Below are positions 31,912 through 40,710 of a stretch of DNA of 64,000 nucleotides, piece by piece. Numbering within the stretch: the stretch's first letter is position 1; every line of letters begins with the position of its first letter. The notes beneath the pieces are model-generated. The model had not been told where the DNA came from and searched no databases. It was given only the letters and a program-made list of their open reading frames with translations. A program made the translations under genes and the position numbers. Source of the DNA: UBA8752 sp040261275. Lineage in GTDB: Bacteria > Bacteroidota > Bacteroidia > Flavobacteriales_D > Sanyastnellaceae. Where the stretch lies: assembly GCA_040261275.1 (NCBI GenBank), contig JBDQOI010000011.1, positions 8,512-72,511 on the forward strand. The letters run 5' to 3'.

Positions 31912-34727
31912 TCCGCGAAGGAGATTTCCTGCATCGCATCATCGAACGGCTGCGAGAAAAGCCCGCCTCCGAATGGGGTGACGTCACCATCCTGCTGCCC
32001 GGTCGCAGAGCGGGTCGAAAGCTGACGGAAGCACTCAAAACCGAATTGCCGCCCGGCCATTGGTTGCCCCACATCACCACATTGGGCGAATGGAGCAGTG
32101 CACAACTCGGTCTGCACGTGCCCGGAAAGGTTGAATTGTTGGTCGAACTGCAGGAAGTGGCCGAATCCCTCCGCGCCCAGCATCGCCTTCCCGAGTGGGG
32201 GTCCTTTGACCGTTTCCAACCTTGGGGCACGGCCGCCCTTGCGGATTTCAATGCGCTCGACCATCACCTCGTCGACATTCGCCAGGCTTTTCGAGATCTG
32301 CGCAATATCAAGGACATCGAGGCATGGAGTTTTGACCGTCCCCATCTGACGCCCGGGCAACTTTCCTTTTTGGATCAATGGAATGCACTGCACCCCTTGC
32401 ACACCGCCTTCCACGCCCATCTGCAAGCGCACGGCTCCACTACCTCCGGAAGGCTCGCCCGCCTCATGGCCACAGATGAACATGCCCTTTCAGCGGTCAC
32501 GGGGCCGGTATGGATGGCCGGCGCCAATGCACTGACTCCGGCCGAACACAAAACGGTAGAAAGGCTCGTCCGCATGGGTCAGGGTGAGTGGATTTGGGAC
32601 ACGGACAGGAGTTATGTGACCGACGGACAGGAGGCCGGACGGTTCGTCCGACAAATCGTGGAAAAGAGCCGCAGGAATTCCTTGCCACATCCCATGAAAG
32701 ACGCTTTGGAACCGAGCCAAGGTGCCCTGCGGGAGTGGAACCTCATCACGTGCAGCTCGCGGACCATGCAAACGCAATATGTCCGACAGCAACTCGAAAA
32801 AGGAGAGCATGCCGGGGACCGGACCGCCATCGTTCTTCCCGCATCGGACATCGCCCCACCCCTGCTTGCCTCCTTGCCCCCAGGGACCGGAAAAGTCAAC
32901 CTCACCATGGGGGTTCCTCTCGACAAGACCCCCCTCAGAAGCTTCCTGCACTTGGTGTTCGGATTGCACGGAGACCGCGGAAGGCTGCATCACCAGCGGC
33001 TGTGCGGCTTGCTCGCCCATCCACTCACCCGGGCCCTTCAACCCAAAGCCTGCCGGAGCCTGCAAGCCTTGACCCAACATTGCGCCAAGCATACCCACAT
33101 CCGACTCACCCCTTCTGAACTCGTGGGGTTCCCCGAAGTCATGGCTTTGCTGCAACCTTGGTGGGACGGGCAAACCGCCTCCAAAAGCGAGCGCGACGAT
33201 GGAACCGCCACCGTCCTTTCCCAATTGGCGCGATGGACCGATGCGGCCTCGGTCGTTTTTCCCAAAGACCCCTGGTTGGCCGCAACGTGGATGGGCTTCC
33301 GGGACATCATCGCCCTGCACGAGCGCAGCCTCGACCGCACGGGCACACCTCCCGACCTCAAAGAGACCCGGAACCGCTTCCAGCAATGGATGGTCCGCCA
33401 ATCGGTGGATTTGTCCGGCGAGCCCCTCGAAGGGTTGCAGGTCATGGGGCTCTTGGAGAGCCGGGGACTGGACTTTGACGAGATCTTCATCCTCGATGTC
33501 AATGAGGGCACCCTTCCCAACGGCACCCCTCCGCCCACCTTCATGCCCTTGGACCTCCAACGCTCCATGGGCCTTCCCGGCAGACCGGAAAGGGACGGCA
33601 TCTTCTCCGCATACCTGCATCGGCTCCTGCACCGATCACGCAAGGTTCACTTGCTCTGCGTGGGCGCAGACCTGGGCGATAGCGGCACCGAGCCCAGTCG
33701 ATTCCTGGGCCAAATCGAAGCGTGGGCCAACGCGTCTTTGCCCGGTGTGACCCTACGGAAGGCCTTGTGGTCCGCTCCGCTCCCCGATGCAGCACCCCCC
33801 GTTCCCGGATTGGGCTGGAGCCCGTCGGCCCGTGCCACCATGGACCGCATGCTCGAGAAGGGTATCAGTCCCTCGGCATTGAACCAGGCCCTCACGTGCG
33901 AGCGCCAATTCCACTACCGTTATGTACTCGGTCTCGGGGAGGCGGACACCGTGGAAGAGCACTTGGAGGCCAGCACCATTGGCACCATCATTCACTCCGC
34001 CGTGGAGGAGGGGTTGAAATCCGCCGTGGGCCGGGTCCTTCAGCGGGAAGACCTGAAGCGCCTCGCAGCCGAGGTCGAACCTCGTTTGGTCACCGCCCTA
34101 GCCCAGGAAAAGGCAGGGGCACAAGCCGACACGGGAGAGAATGTTCTCGTGCTGCGCATGGCTGCGGCCATGATTGGCCGTTGGGTTCGCGACGAATTGG
34201 ACGAGTGGCGGGACGATACGCAAGTCACGTTGATCGGACTGGAGGAATACCTGTCCCGGACCTTTGCCATTGGAGAAGGGCGCAACATTTCCTTTCACGG
34301 TTTGGCAGATCGGGTCGAGGTTCAACGCGGCCCGAAGGGAGAGGTCTGGCAGGTCATCGACTACAAAACGGGAAAGGTCGAAGGCAGTGAGTTGAAGCTC
34401 AATGCGAAATGGCGCGAAAAACTGGGCGACGGAAAGCATGGAAAGGCACTCCAACTGCTGCTTTACGCCGCCATGCTGCGCGCACGTCACCCGGAAGCAC
34501 ACGCCATTCGATCCGCCATTCGGGCGGGGAGAAAAGGACCGGGCGATGGAAGCAGCCTGCTCACCTTGCAGTGGGAAGGAACTTCCGCGCTAGACCCCAG
34601 CCACGACGATCTGCTCCGTGATTGGCTGGGAGAAATCGTCTCGGATTTGCTGCCCAAGGACGACAACACCTCCGTATCCCACAATGAGGACAGCAAGTGG
34701 TGCGCCGATTGCCTGACGCTGGAGTAG
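31908..34727 (+). CDS. AddB-like PD-(D/E)XK nuclease subunit
   Basis: A 939-residue protein of the AddB/RexB type. The N-terminal half is an inactive helicase-like region (TILLPGRRAGRKLTEAL, about 25-41); the C-terminal nuclease has ALNQALTCERQFHYRYVLGL, then GLADRVEVQRGPKGEVWQVIDYKTGK with D818 and K820. AddB enzymes hold a 4Fe-4S cluster with one Cys before and three after the nuclease. Here C664, C932 and C935 are present, but the protein ends WCADCLTLE without the last Cys. The start is ATG 31908, overlapping the TPR stop; the open frame reaches back to 31827. The likely partner is the AddA-like helicase at 16698-19970. Confidence 0.83.
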   Translation: MIREGDFLHRIIERLREKPASEWGDVTILLPGRRAGRKLTEALKTELPPGHWLPHITTLGEWSSAQLGLHVPGKVELLVELQEVAESLRAQHRLPEWGSFDRFQPWGTAALADFNALDHHLVDIRQAFRDLRNIKDIEAWSFDRPHLTPGQLSFLDQWNALHPLHTAFHAHLQAHGSTTSGRLARLMATDEHALSAVTGPVWMAGANALTPAEHKTVERLVRMGQGEWIWDTDRSYVTDGQEAGRFVRQIVEKSRRNSLPHPMKDALEPSQGALREWNLITCSSRTMQTQYVRQQLEKGEHAGDRTAIVLPASDIAPPLLASLPPGTGKVNLTMGVPLDKTPLRSFLHLVFGLHGDRGRLHHQRLCGLLAHPLTRALQPKACRSLQALTQHCAKHTHIRLTPSELVGFPEVMALLQPWWDGQTASKSERDDGTATVLSQLARWTDAASVVFPKDPWLAATWMGFRDIIALHERSLDRTGTPPDLKETRNRFQQWMVRQSVDLSGEPLEGLQVMGLLESRGLDFDEIFILDVNEGTLPNGTPPPTFMPLDLQRSMGLPGRPERDGIFSAYLHRLLHRSRKVHLLCVGADLGDSGTEPSRFLGQIEAWANASLPGVTLRKALWSAPLPDAAPPVPGLGWSPSARATMDRMLEKGISPSALNQALTCERQFHYRYVLGLGEADTVEEHLEASTIGTIIHSAVEEGLKSAVGRVLQREDLKRLAAEVEPRLVTALAQEKAGAQADTGENVLVLRMAAAMIGRWVRDELDEWRDDTQVTLIGLEEYLSRTFAIGEGRNISFHGLADRVEVQRGPKGEVWQVIDYKTGKVEGSELKLNAKWREKLGDGKHGKALQLLLYAAMLRARHPEAHAIRSAIRAGRKGPGDGSSLLTLQWEGTSALDPSHDDLLRDWLGEIVSDLLPKDDNTSVSHNEDSKWCADCLTLE

Positions 34728-34736
34728 ATTTCACGC

Positions 34737-36119
34737 ATGGAATTACCGCGCACCGGAGCCTTCAAACAGAACGAAAAAAAAAGGGTTTTGGTCATTGCCT
34801 ATTACTGGCCACCAGCGGGTGGTCCGGGTGTTCAACGGTGGTTAAAATTTTCAAAGTACCTGCCAGAAAACGGTTGGCAGCCCACGTTGCTCGTTCCTGA
34901 TGGAGCATCCTACCCTGTACTTGATGAAACCCTGACAGAAGAAGTTCCGAATCACCTGGAAGTGGTGAGGGTTCCCATTTTCGAACCCTATGAAGCCGTC
35001 ATTAAACTGTTCCAAGGAAAAAAGTCTGCCGAGCGCCTCGGATCGGTCGCTCAATCCAGCAAACCATCGCTGACGCGGTTTCTCATGATGTGGAGCCGAG
35101 GGAATATCCTGCTGCCTGACCCCCGGGTTTTATGGCGCCGTAGGGCGCGCAACAAGGCTTTCGAAATGCTTCGGAATGCCCGAGACAATGGCAGTCCATT
35201 CGACGCCATTGTGACCACCGGCCCACCCCACAGTGTGCATCTGATCGGACTCGATATCAAAAGAAAATGGGGACTGCCTTGGCTGTCTGATTTTCGGGAT
35301 TTGTGGAGGGAAATAGACTACCTCGAGGACTTTCACCCCACAAACAGAACCCGAAGGATCCACGCCGAATTGGAACGGGACGTCATCGAAGCATCGGACG
35401 CGGTGACCTATCCCACCCCTGGCGTGGGACTTTCATTGCAAGCTGCGGATAGAGCCCCTGCAGAAGGGAAAATGAATCTCATTCACAACGGGTGGGACCC
35501 TACCGACTTGCCGCAAAGTGCTGCCGACAACCGCACCGACACCCAAACCCAAAAAGGATCCCGTCATTATCAACTCGGACACTTCGGATCGTTATTTCCC
35601 GTTCGAAATGCCCCGGGACTTTGGGAAGCCATTCGAAACTGGAACGATCATGTCCCAAGCGGCCATCAACCCATCCATTTGAATCTTGTCGGAAGTGTCA
35701 ACGCTTCGGTTGTGGCCAGCATAGAAAAGCACCTTGAGCCCGGTGAATGGACGGACCATGGCTATGTCTCTCATGGGAAGGCCATCAAAATGATGATGGA
35801 TATGGACGCCCTGCTCTTGCTTCAGAGCAACAATGAAACAGGCGAGAGATGTATCCCGGGGAAAGCCTTTGAATACCTCGCTACAGGCAGGCCCATGGCC
35901 ATTGTCACCCCGGTGCCAAGTGATCTGGACGAAATAGCCAGAGAATGGAAACTCCAACCTACAGGACATGATGATGTCAAAGGAGCAACCCATATGCTCA
36001 AGGGGTTATTCACGCATGATTCGGAGCGCCGAGCACACATCGATCGCTTTTCGCGAAAAACGCTGACCACGCTGTTGGCCGATGTATTGGATACAATGAC
36101 CCAAAGTCACCCCCACTGA
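34737..36119 (+). CDS. glycosyltransferase-like protein (GT4-type fold)
   Basis: This 460-residue protein opens KRVLVIAYYWPPAGGPGVQRWLKFSKYLPENGW (about 15-47), a common N-terminus of Bacteroidota glycosyltransferase family 1/4 homologues. The C-terminal Rossmann half has LGHFGSLFPVRNAPGL, LNLVGSVNASV, HGYVSHGKAIKMMMDMDALL and ERCIPGKAFEYLATGRPMAIV, the nucleotide-sugar binding region with the conserved Glu. Predicted cytoplasmic and acting in surface polysaccharide assembly; donor and acceptor cannot be inferred. A probable polysaccharide flippase follows one base after the stop. Its GC content is visibly lower than that of the flanking genes, which suggests transfer or relaxed selection. 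Confidence 0.85.
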   Translation: MELPRTGAFKQNEKKRVLVIAYYWPPAGGPGVQRWLKFSKYLPENGWQPTLLVPDGASYPVLDETLTEEVPNHLEVVRVPIFEPYEAVIKLFQGKKSAERLGSVAQSSKPSLTRFLMMWSRGNILLPDPRVLWRRRARNKAFEMLRNARDNGSPFDAIVTTGPPHSVHLIGLDIKRKWGLPWLSDFRDLWREIDYLEDFHPTNRTRRIHAELERDVIEASDAVTYPTPGVGLSLQAADRAPAEGKMNLIHNGWDPTDLPQSAADNRTDTQTQKGSRHYQLGHFGSLFPVRNAPGLWEAIRNWNDHVPSGHQPIHLNLVGSVNASVVASIEKHLEPGEWTDHGYVSHGKAIKMMMDMDALLLLQSNNETGERCIPGKAFEYLATGRPMAIVTPVPSDLDEIAREWKLQPTGHDDVKGATHMLKGLFTHDSERRAHIDRFSRKTLTTLLADVLDTMTQSHPH

Positions 36120-36120
36120 C

Positions 36121-37620
36121 ATGGCCCGGCACCGTGCACCCGTCCAGGCATTTCGAAATTTTCTCAGCATTCTGCTGGGTTTCGGGCTCGGTGCAGCCAA
36201 CAACCTGATCATCCTGCCTTGGGCCTTCGGGGACAACCTGGATTCTTGGGGGTTGGTCAGGGTCGCTGCTGCATGGGCGGCCTTGCTGGGGCCGATCCTC
36301 GCCTTTGGGGCACCTTCCGCCATGAACCGTTTCAAGGGTCCGATGTCCGAAAAGGACGCCTTGCCTGAGCTCAACGGCACCCTGATTTGGCCGCCCGTCT
36401 GTTTTTACCTTCTTTTCATTGCCTTGCCGGCCCTTTCATTCCCAGAAGGAGTTGCCCAATTGCTGGGATTGGAGGGCGAGAACCGGAACGCCGTTCGCCC
36501 CATTGGCCTGCTTGCCGGAATCCAAGCGGCTCAGGTTTACTTCGCGGGCTTCCTCTCCTCCCGCTTGAAAACGGCCATGGCCACCTTTGCCCGAGAGTTC
36601 TTTTTCAAGTTTGGCTATGCCATCCTCGGGGTTGCCCTGGGTCTAGGTTACCTCGGAGAACCCGCATTCCTCCCCGCCTTCGTTGCCCTGCACGTAGTGG
36701 TCCTCGCCTTGTTGATCGCTCAAAGCCTTGCCAATCGCTTTCAGTGGTCCCTCAGAGGTTTGAAAAGCTGGAAAATTCGAAAGGAAGTCTGGACGTACGG
36801 GGGGACTATGGTCCTGGGAAGCAGTGCCATCGTCATCCTTTCCCAAATCGACATCATCATGGTCGGCCGGTTGCTCGGTCTGGCTATGGTGCCCGCTTTC
36901 ACCATTGCCGTATTCATCTCCACCGTAACCAGTATTCCCCATCGCGCTTCTGCCCGTTTGCTCCAACCGCTTCTGGCCAAAGCACTGCACGGAAAGAAGG
37001 GGGAAGAAGCTTGGAACCTGGTGGACCAGGCACACCGGAACATGCTGCTCGTAGGAGGTTGGATCCTGACCTGCATCTGGGTCAGCATGCCCGAAATCAA
37101 CCGACTGCTCCCCGAACCCTTCCGGGGGTTGGATACGGTCATCTTGGCAATTGGGATCGCCCGTGTCCTGCAAGGAAGCGCCATGGGAACCAATCAACTG
37201 CTGGGTCTTTCCAATCACTACCGGCACACCATCGGTCTCAACTGGACGGCCGTCCTCCTCGCTGTGCCCCTGAATCTCCTCCTGATTCCCGAGACAGGTG
37301 TCGGCTGGGGAATATTCGGCGCTGCCGTTGCCACCCTTTGTGCCATATCCACCACCATCCTCGCTCGGCAATGGATCGTTTGGAAAATCTGGAAGCGGTA
37401 TGTGCCCGGAGTGAAGACCCTCATCATCCTGGTCACCCTATTGGTTCCCGGACTGACCCTGTCCTACATCTCAAATGACATTCCCGCCATTCTCATGATT
37501 CTGGCCAAATCCGGCATCGTGACGGCCTGGGTGAGCTTTGTGACGTGGCGATGGCAACTCAGTCCGGAAGCCCAAGAATTTGCCCAACGCAAATGGGCTG
37601 CCCTTCGCAACAGAAATTGA
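36121..37620 (+). CDS. oligosaccharide flippase-like membrane protein
   Basis: A 499-residue polytopic protein with about twelve to fourteen hydrophobic segments, in the pattern of Wzx/MviN-MATE superfamily flippases (FGLGAANNLIILPWAFG, VLGSSAIVILSQIDIIMVGRLLG, SIPHRASARLLQPLLAKAL, NLLLIPETGVGWGIFGAAVATL). The stretch SQIDIIMVG is a characteristic Wzx-like helix. Such proteins move lipid-linked oligosaccharides across the inner membrane. The gene follows a glycosyltransferase by one base, so both probably serve one surface glycan. There is no larger polysaccharide cluster around it. Start ATG 36121 is clear. It is convergent with the DUF2147 gene, 27 bases away. Confidence 0.82.
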   Translation: MARHRAPVQAFRNFLSILLGFGLGAANNLIILPWAFGDNLDSWGLVRVAAAWAALLGPILAFGAPSAMNRFKGPMSEKDALPELNGTLIWPPVCFYLLFIALPALSFPEGVAQLLGLEGENRNAVRPIGLLAGIQAAQVYFAGFLSSRLKTAMATFAREFFFKFGYAILGVALGLGYLGEPAFLPAFVALHVVVLALLIAQSLANRFQWSLRGLKSWKIRKEVWTYGGTMVLGSSAIVILSQIDIIMVGRLLGLAMVPAFTIAVFISTVTSIPHRASARLLQPLLAKALHGKKGEEAWNLVDQAHRNMLLVGGWILTCIWVSMPEINRLLPEPFRGLDTVILAIGIARVLQGSAMGTNQLLGLSNHYRHTIGLNWTAVLLAVPLNLLLIPETGVGWGIFGAAVATLCAISTTILARQWIVWKIWKRYVPGVKTLIILVTLLVPGLTLSYISNDIPAILMILAKSGIVTAWVSFVTWRWQLSPEAQEFAQRKWAALRNRN

Positions 37621-37647
37621 CGGCTTGCGCTCCCCGACAGGACGAAC

Positions 37648-38082
37648 CTACTGTCGCAGCCACTCCTGCGTGCGGTAGAGGAATCCCCAGTATCCCCTGA
37701 CCTTCAAGACATCCGGTTCGCCCTCTTCAAACCACATCTTGCAATCATAGATGCGGCCGTTTTTCGGGTCACAGATGGTGCCCTCATCCCATTCACCTTC
37801 TTCGGCGATCATGTCCCGGACGATTTGCATCCCGAGCACACGCTTGTCCTTGCGGTCATCCGAACACTTCTCGCAGTGGGGGTCCTGGTCCTCATCGGGC
37901 AAGCGGAACAGCTCCACGACCGTACCGTAGTATTTGCCGTCCTTCTCCGTGATCTCCACAATGCTCTTGACACGGCCTTCGATTTCGTCGTCGATGGTCT
38001 TCCATTTGCCCGTGAGGGTCTGGGATGAAGCGGCCGCGGTGCTCAAGAGCAGCACAGCGGAAAGGGCGAATCGTGCAATCAT
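37648..38082 (-). CDS. DUF2147 family secreted protein
   Basis: A 144-residue protein with a signal peptide (about 1-21, ending AAASSQ). The mature part is a small beta-rich domain with the DUF2147 pattern LTGKWKTIDDEIEGRVKSIVEI, KYYGTVVEL, RVLGMQIVRDM, DGTICDPKNGRIYDC-type segment and the final LKVRGYWGFLYRTQEW. Four cysteines occur (CEKC and IC/DC). The function of the family is unknown; it is predicted to be periplasmic or outer-membrane associated. It is the last gene of a probable nadC-brkB-DUF2147 run, starting nine bases after brkB ends. Confidence 0.85.
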   Translation of the reverse strand: MIARFALSAVLLLSTAAASSQTLTGKWKTIDDEIEGRVKSIVEITEKDGKYYGTVVELFRLPDEDQDPHCEKCSDDRKDKRVLGMQIVRDMIAEEGEWDEGTICDPKNGRIYDCKMWFEEGEPDVLKVRGYWGFLYRTQEWLRQ

Positions 38083-38086
38083 GGCC

Positions 38087-38094
38087 CGAAATTA
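38087..38094 (-). promoter_or_regulatory. TAATTTCG element before the DUF2147 gene
   Basis: The minus strand reads TAATTTCG, one mismatch from TAnnTTTG, four bases before the ATG at 38082. It also overlaps the end of brkB. It is one of several such elements found unusually close to start codons. Confidence 0.3.
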
Positions 38095-39060
38095 AGCGGA
38101 TGTGCCCAAAGCCCCGTCCCGCGCATCAAGGCCTTTACCCGTGCGCCGGGCCTTATTCAATGCCGTGTTGAGGTCGAAGCCAATAATGAGCAGAAAGCAG
38201 TTCACGTTGAGCCAAACCAAGAGCAGCAGCAACGTTCCGAGTGAACCGTAGAGTCGATTGTAACTCGAAAGGCTCGTGGCAAACCAAGCAAAGGCGACAG
38301 AGGTCAGCACGATCAATCCCGTGGTGGCCACTGCCCCCGGCGTAATGAACCGCCACCTGTCCTTCGTGAAGTCCGCCGCATTGTACAAAGCCGTTATGGT
38401 GGTGAACAACAGAACCAGGGTGACCACCCATCGCACCGCCTGGATCAAGGGGAGATCGGCCAAGGCCACCAAACCCTCAGCCGTCAACCAATCCAGCACG
38501 GTTCCGCTGAAAACAATCAGGAGTACGGCGATGATGAGAAACACCGAGAACACCACCATCAGCAGTATGGACATGGCCCTCATGAGCAACCAATGGCCCC
38601 GCTTCTCGAGGTGGTGCGCCTCATTCAATCCCGATAGGATGCCGTTGATGGAGCTCGAAGCGTAGAACAGCATCAGCAAGAATCCCAAGCTGGCGAGTTC
38701 CGGATGGACACCTGTGGCCAGCAAATCCGCCACCGTCGACTCCACCAGATGAAATGTATCGCCCGGAAAATATTGCCGCAACGCATCGAAAAGACTGCCT
38801 TGAAAGTCCTCTACCGGCACCAGCGGAAGCAGGCTCAACAAGACCAGAATCACAGGAAAAATCGCCACGAACACTTGGAAGGCAATGGCCGCTGCCCGGA
38901 TCCCCAAGGCACCTTCGGCTACCCCCACCACGAAAAATCGAAAGACATCCCAGGCACTCATTCCTTCGAACCCCCAAGGGTGAAAGCGTTCCATCGGCAC
39001 GATGACCAAACCCCGCAAGGGCGTCTTGCGCATCCAATTCTCCCAGGGTTGTTCACCCAT
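38092..39060 (-). CDS. YihY/BrkB-family inner-membrane protein
   Basis: This 322-residue protein has about six hydrophobic segments. Family marks include RAAAIAFQVFVAIFPVILVLLSLLPLVP, the segment LGFLLMLFYASSSINGILSGLNEAH, and a C-terminal WRFITPGAVATTGLIVLTSVAFAWF with LYGSLGTLLLLLVWLNVNCFLLIIG. YihY/BrkB was once annotated as ribonuclease BN, which is now discounted for this family. A transport role is proposed but not established. The start overlaps nadC by eight bases on the same strand. Confidence 0.87.
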   Translation of the reverse strand: MGEQPWENWMRKTPLRGLVIVPMERFHPWGFEGMSAWDVFRFFVVGVAEGALGIRAAAIAFQVFVAIFPVILVLLSLLPLVPVEDFQGSLFDALRQYFPGDTFHLVESTVADLLATGVHPELASLGFLLMLFYASSSINGILSGLNEAHHLEKRGHWLLMRAMSILLMVVFSVFLIIAVLLIVFSGTVLDWLTAEGLVALADLPLIQAVRWVVTLVLLFTTITALYNAADFTKDRWRFITPGAVATTGLIVLTSVAFAWFATSLSSYNRLYGSLGTLLLLLVWLNVNCFLLIIGFDLNTALNKARRTGKGLDARDGALGTSA

Positions 39061-39961
39061 GACCTGCGGATTTCAATGATTCAGCGCTCTTCAAGCTGAT
39101 GTCCAATGGCATCGGACTGTGGGTCAACCACCCCAGGGAGACAAAGTCCACACCGGCATCGCCGTAGGCCCGCACGTTGTCAGGTGTCAAACCCCCACTG
39201 GCTTCGGTGGGGACACGACCTGCCACAAAGGAAACGGCCTCCGCCGCGAGAGATGGGCTGAAATTGTCGAGGAGCAGGCGGTCCACACCTCCTGCCGCCA
39301 ATGCCTGCTTCACCTCCTCCAAGTTGCGCACTTCCACCACGATCTGAACCGAACGTCCCGCAGCTGCCAACCATCGTCTCGCCCCCTGCACCGCGGCCGC
39401 CATACCCCCGGCGTAGTCCACGTGATTGTCCTTAATCAAAATCTGATCGTAAAGGCCCATCCTGTGGTTCACGCCTCCCCCCATGACCACCGCAGCCTTC
39501 TCGAAAGCCCGGATCCCCGGCGTGGTCTTTCGGGTATCGAGAACCCGTGTCCCTGTGCCCGCCAGCAAGTCCACCACGCGCCGCGCGCCGGTCGCTATTC
39601 CACTCATGCGCTGCATGTAGTTCAAGGCCAATCGCTCCGCCGTAAGGATTTGACGTGCGGGGCCTTCCACCCGCGCCACTACATCGCCGGCCTCTACCCT
39701 TTCTCCGTCCGAAGCGAGCTTCTCAAAACGCACATCGGGTGCCCCAAAGGAAAATACCGCCTCGGCCACCGCCAATCCCGCCAGCACCCCTGCGCCCTTC
39801 ATCAGAAATCCCGCTGACTCGGACGCATCGGCGGGAACACAGGCCTCAGACGTCACATCGCCTGTGCCTATATCCTCCGACCAAGCCGCCGCAATAGAGG
39901 CCTGCATGGCGGACGGCAGTGCATCAAAAGCGGTGGTAGACTCCGGTCGTGAATCCGTCAT
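39053..39961 (-). CDS. nadC: nicotinate-nucleotide diphosphorylase (carboxylating)
   Basis: A 302-residue quinolinate phosphoribosyltransferase that converts quinolinate and PRPP to nicotinate mononucleotide in de novo NAD synthesis. Seen: WSEDIGTGDVTSEAC near the start, the substrate-binding ALNYMQRMSGIATGARRVVDL, RVLDTRKTTPGIRAFEKAAV, VMGGGVNHRMGLYDQILIKDNHV, VEVRNLEEVKQAL and DRLLLDNFSP, ending with EASGGLTPDNVRAYGDAGVDFVSLG. ATG 39961 is preferred over a TTG at 39970. Divergent from rlmH with a 32-base gap. Confidence 0.96.
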   Translation of the reverse strand: MTDSRPESTTAFDALPSAMQASIAAAWSEDIGTGDVTSEACVPADASESAGFLMKGAGVLAGLAVAEAVFSFGAPDVRFEKLASDGERVEAGDVVARVEGPARQILTAERLALNYMQRMSGIATGARRVVDLLAGTGTRVLDTRKTTPGIRAFEKAAVVMGGGVNHRMGLYDQILIKDNHVDYAGGMAAAVQGARRWLAAAGRSVQIVVEVRNLEEVKQALAAGGVDRLLLDNFSPSLAAEAVSFVAGRVPTEASGGLTPDNVRAYGDAGVDFVSLGWLTHSPMPLDISLKSAESLKSAGHG

Positions 39962-39993
39962 AGGCGGCAAGTTAATTCGACGGAACTTCGGGC

Positions 39994-40470
39994 ATGCGCA
40001 TTTCGCTCATTGTCATCGGTAAGACTTCCACGCCCTGGTTGAAAGAGGGCATCGACGAGTACGTAAAAAGGCTTACCCGTTACGCCCCCTTCCAGTACGT
40101 CGAACTCCCTGACGTCAAAGTGAGAAGCGCCAAGATTTCCGAGGACCAACTGAAGGCCGCTGAAGCCCCCGTGTTGCTCAAAGCCATCGCCGATGCCGAC
40201 CATGTCGTGCTCTTGGATGAAAAAGGGAAACAACCCCGGAGTGTGGAGCTCGCTCAATGGCTGGAAGATCGACACCACCGCGGCATTCGCCATCTCGCAT
40301 TTGTTGTCGGCGGCGCCTATGGATTTGCACCTGAAGTAAAGGCCAAAGCTGCAGAGAAACTCGCCCTCAGCAGCCTCACATTCAGCCACCAGATGATACG
40401 TCTACTCGCTGTGGAGCAGCTATATCGCGCACAGACCATCCAGCGCGGAGAGCCCTATCACCACGAATAA
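39994..40470 (+). CDS. rlmH: 23S rRNA (pseudouridine1915-N3)-methyltransferase
   Basis: A 158-residue SPOUT-family methyltransferase modifying pseudouridine 1915 in helix 69 of 23S rRNA, as a dimer. Seen: N-terminal MRISLIVIGKTSTPWLKEGIDEYVKR, VVLLDEKGKQ, the SAM-binding trefoil segments HLAFVVGGAYGFAPEV and ALSSLTFSHQMIRLLAVEQLYRA, and the C-terminal GEPYHHE. Length is standard (155-160). The gene is convergent with atpC, six bases apart. Confidence 0.97.
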   Translation: MRISLIVIGKTSTPWLKEGIDEYVKRLTRYAPFQYVELPDVKVRSAKISEDQLKAAEAPVLLKAIADADHVVLLDEKGKQPRSVELAQWLEDRHHRGIRHLAFVVGGAYGFAPEVKAKAAEKLALSSLTFSHQMIRLLAVEQLYRAQTIQRGEPYHHE

Positions 40471-40476
40471 AAGGAT

Positions 40477-40710
40477 TCAGCTGGCGAGGATCAGGACCTT
40501 GTTGTCCAGGACCTCCACGGTTCCCCCGTTCAAATCAAACGCTTGCTCTCCTTCGGGAGTGTCCACCTTCACCGTCCCTTTTGTGAGGGTGGTGATCATG
40601 GCAGCGTGGCGGTCCAACACGCCCAACGCACCGTCCGAACCGGGGAGGTACACGTGGCGCGCCTCTCCATCGAAGAGGACCGCGTCGGGTGTGAGGATTT
40701 CCACTTTCAT
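40477..40710 (-). CDS. atpC: ATP synthase F1 subunit epsilon (short form)
   Basis: This 77-residue protein comprises only the N-terminal beta-sandwich domain of epsilon (KVEILTPDAVLFDGEARHVYLPGSDGALGVLDRHAAMI). The C-terminal helical hairpin that inhibits ATP hydrolysis in other bacteria is absent. The short form is usual in Bacteroidota, so this is not a truncation. The subunit connects the gamma stalk to the c-ring. Its start overlaps the stop codon of atpD by one base, so translation is coupled. Confidence 0.93.
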   Translation of the reverse strand: MKVEILTPDAVLFDGEARHVYLPGSDGALGVLDRHAAMITTLTKGTVKVDTPEGEQAFDLNGGTVEVLDNKVLILAS

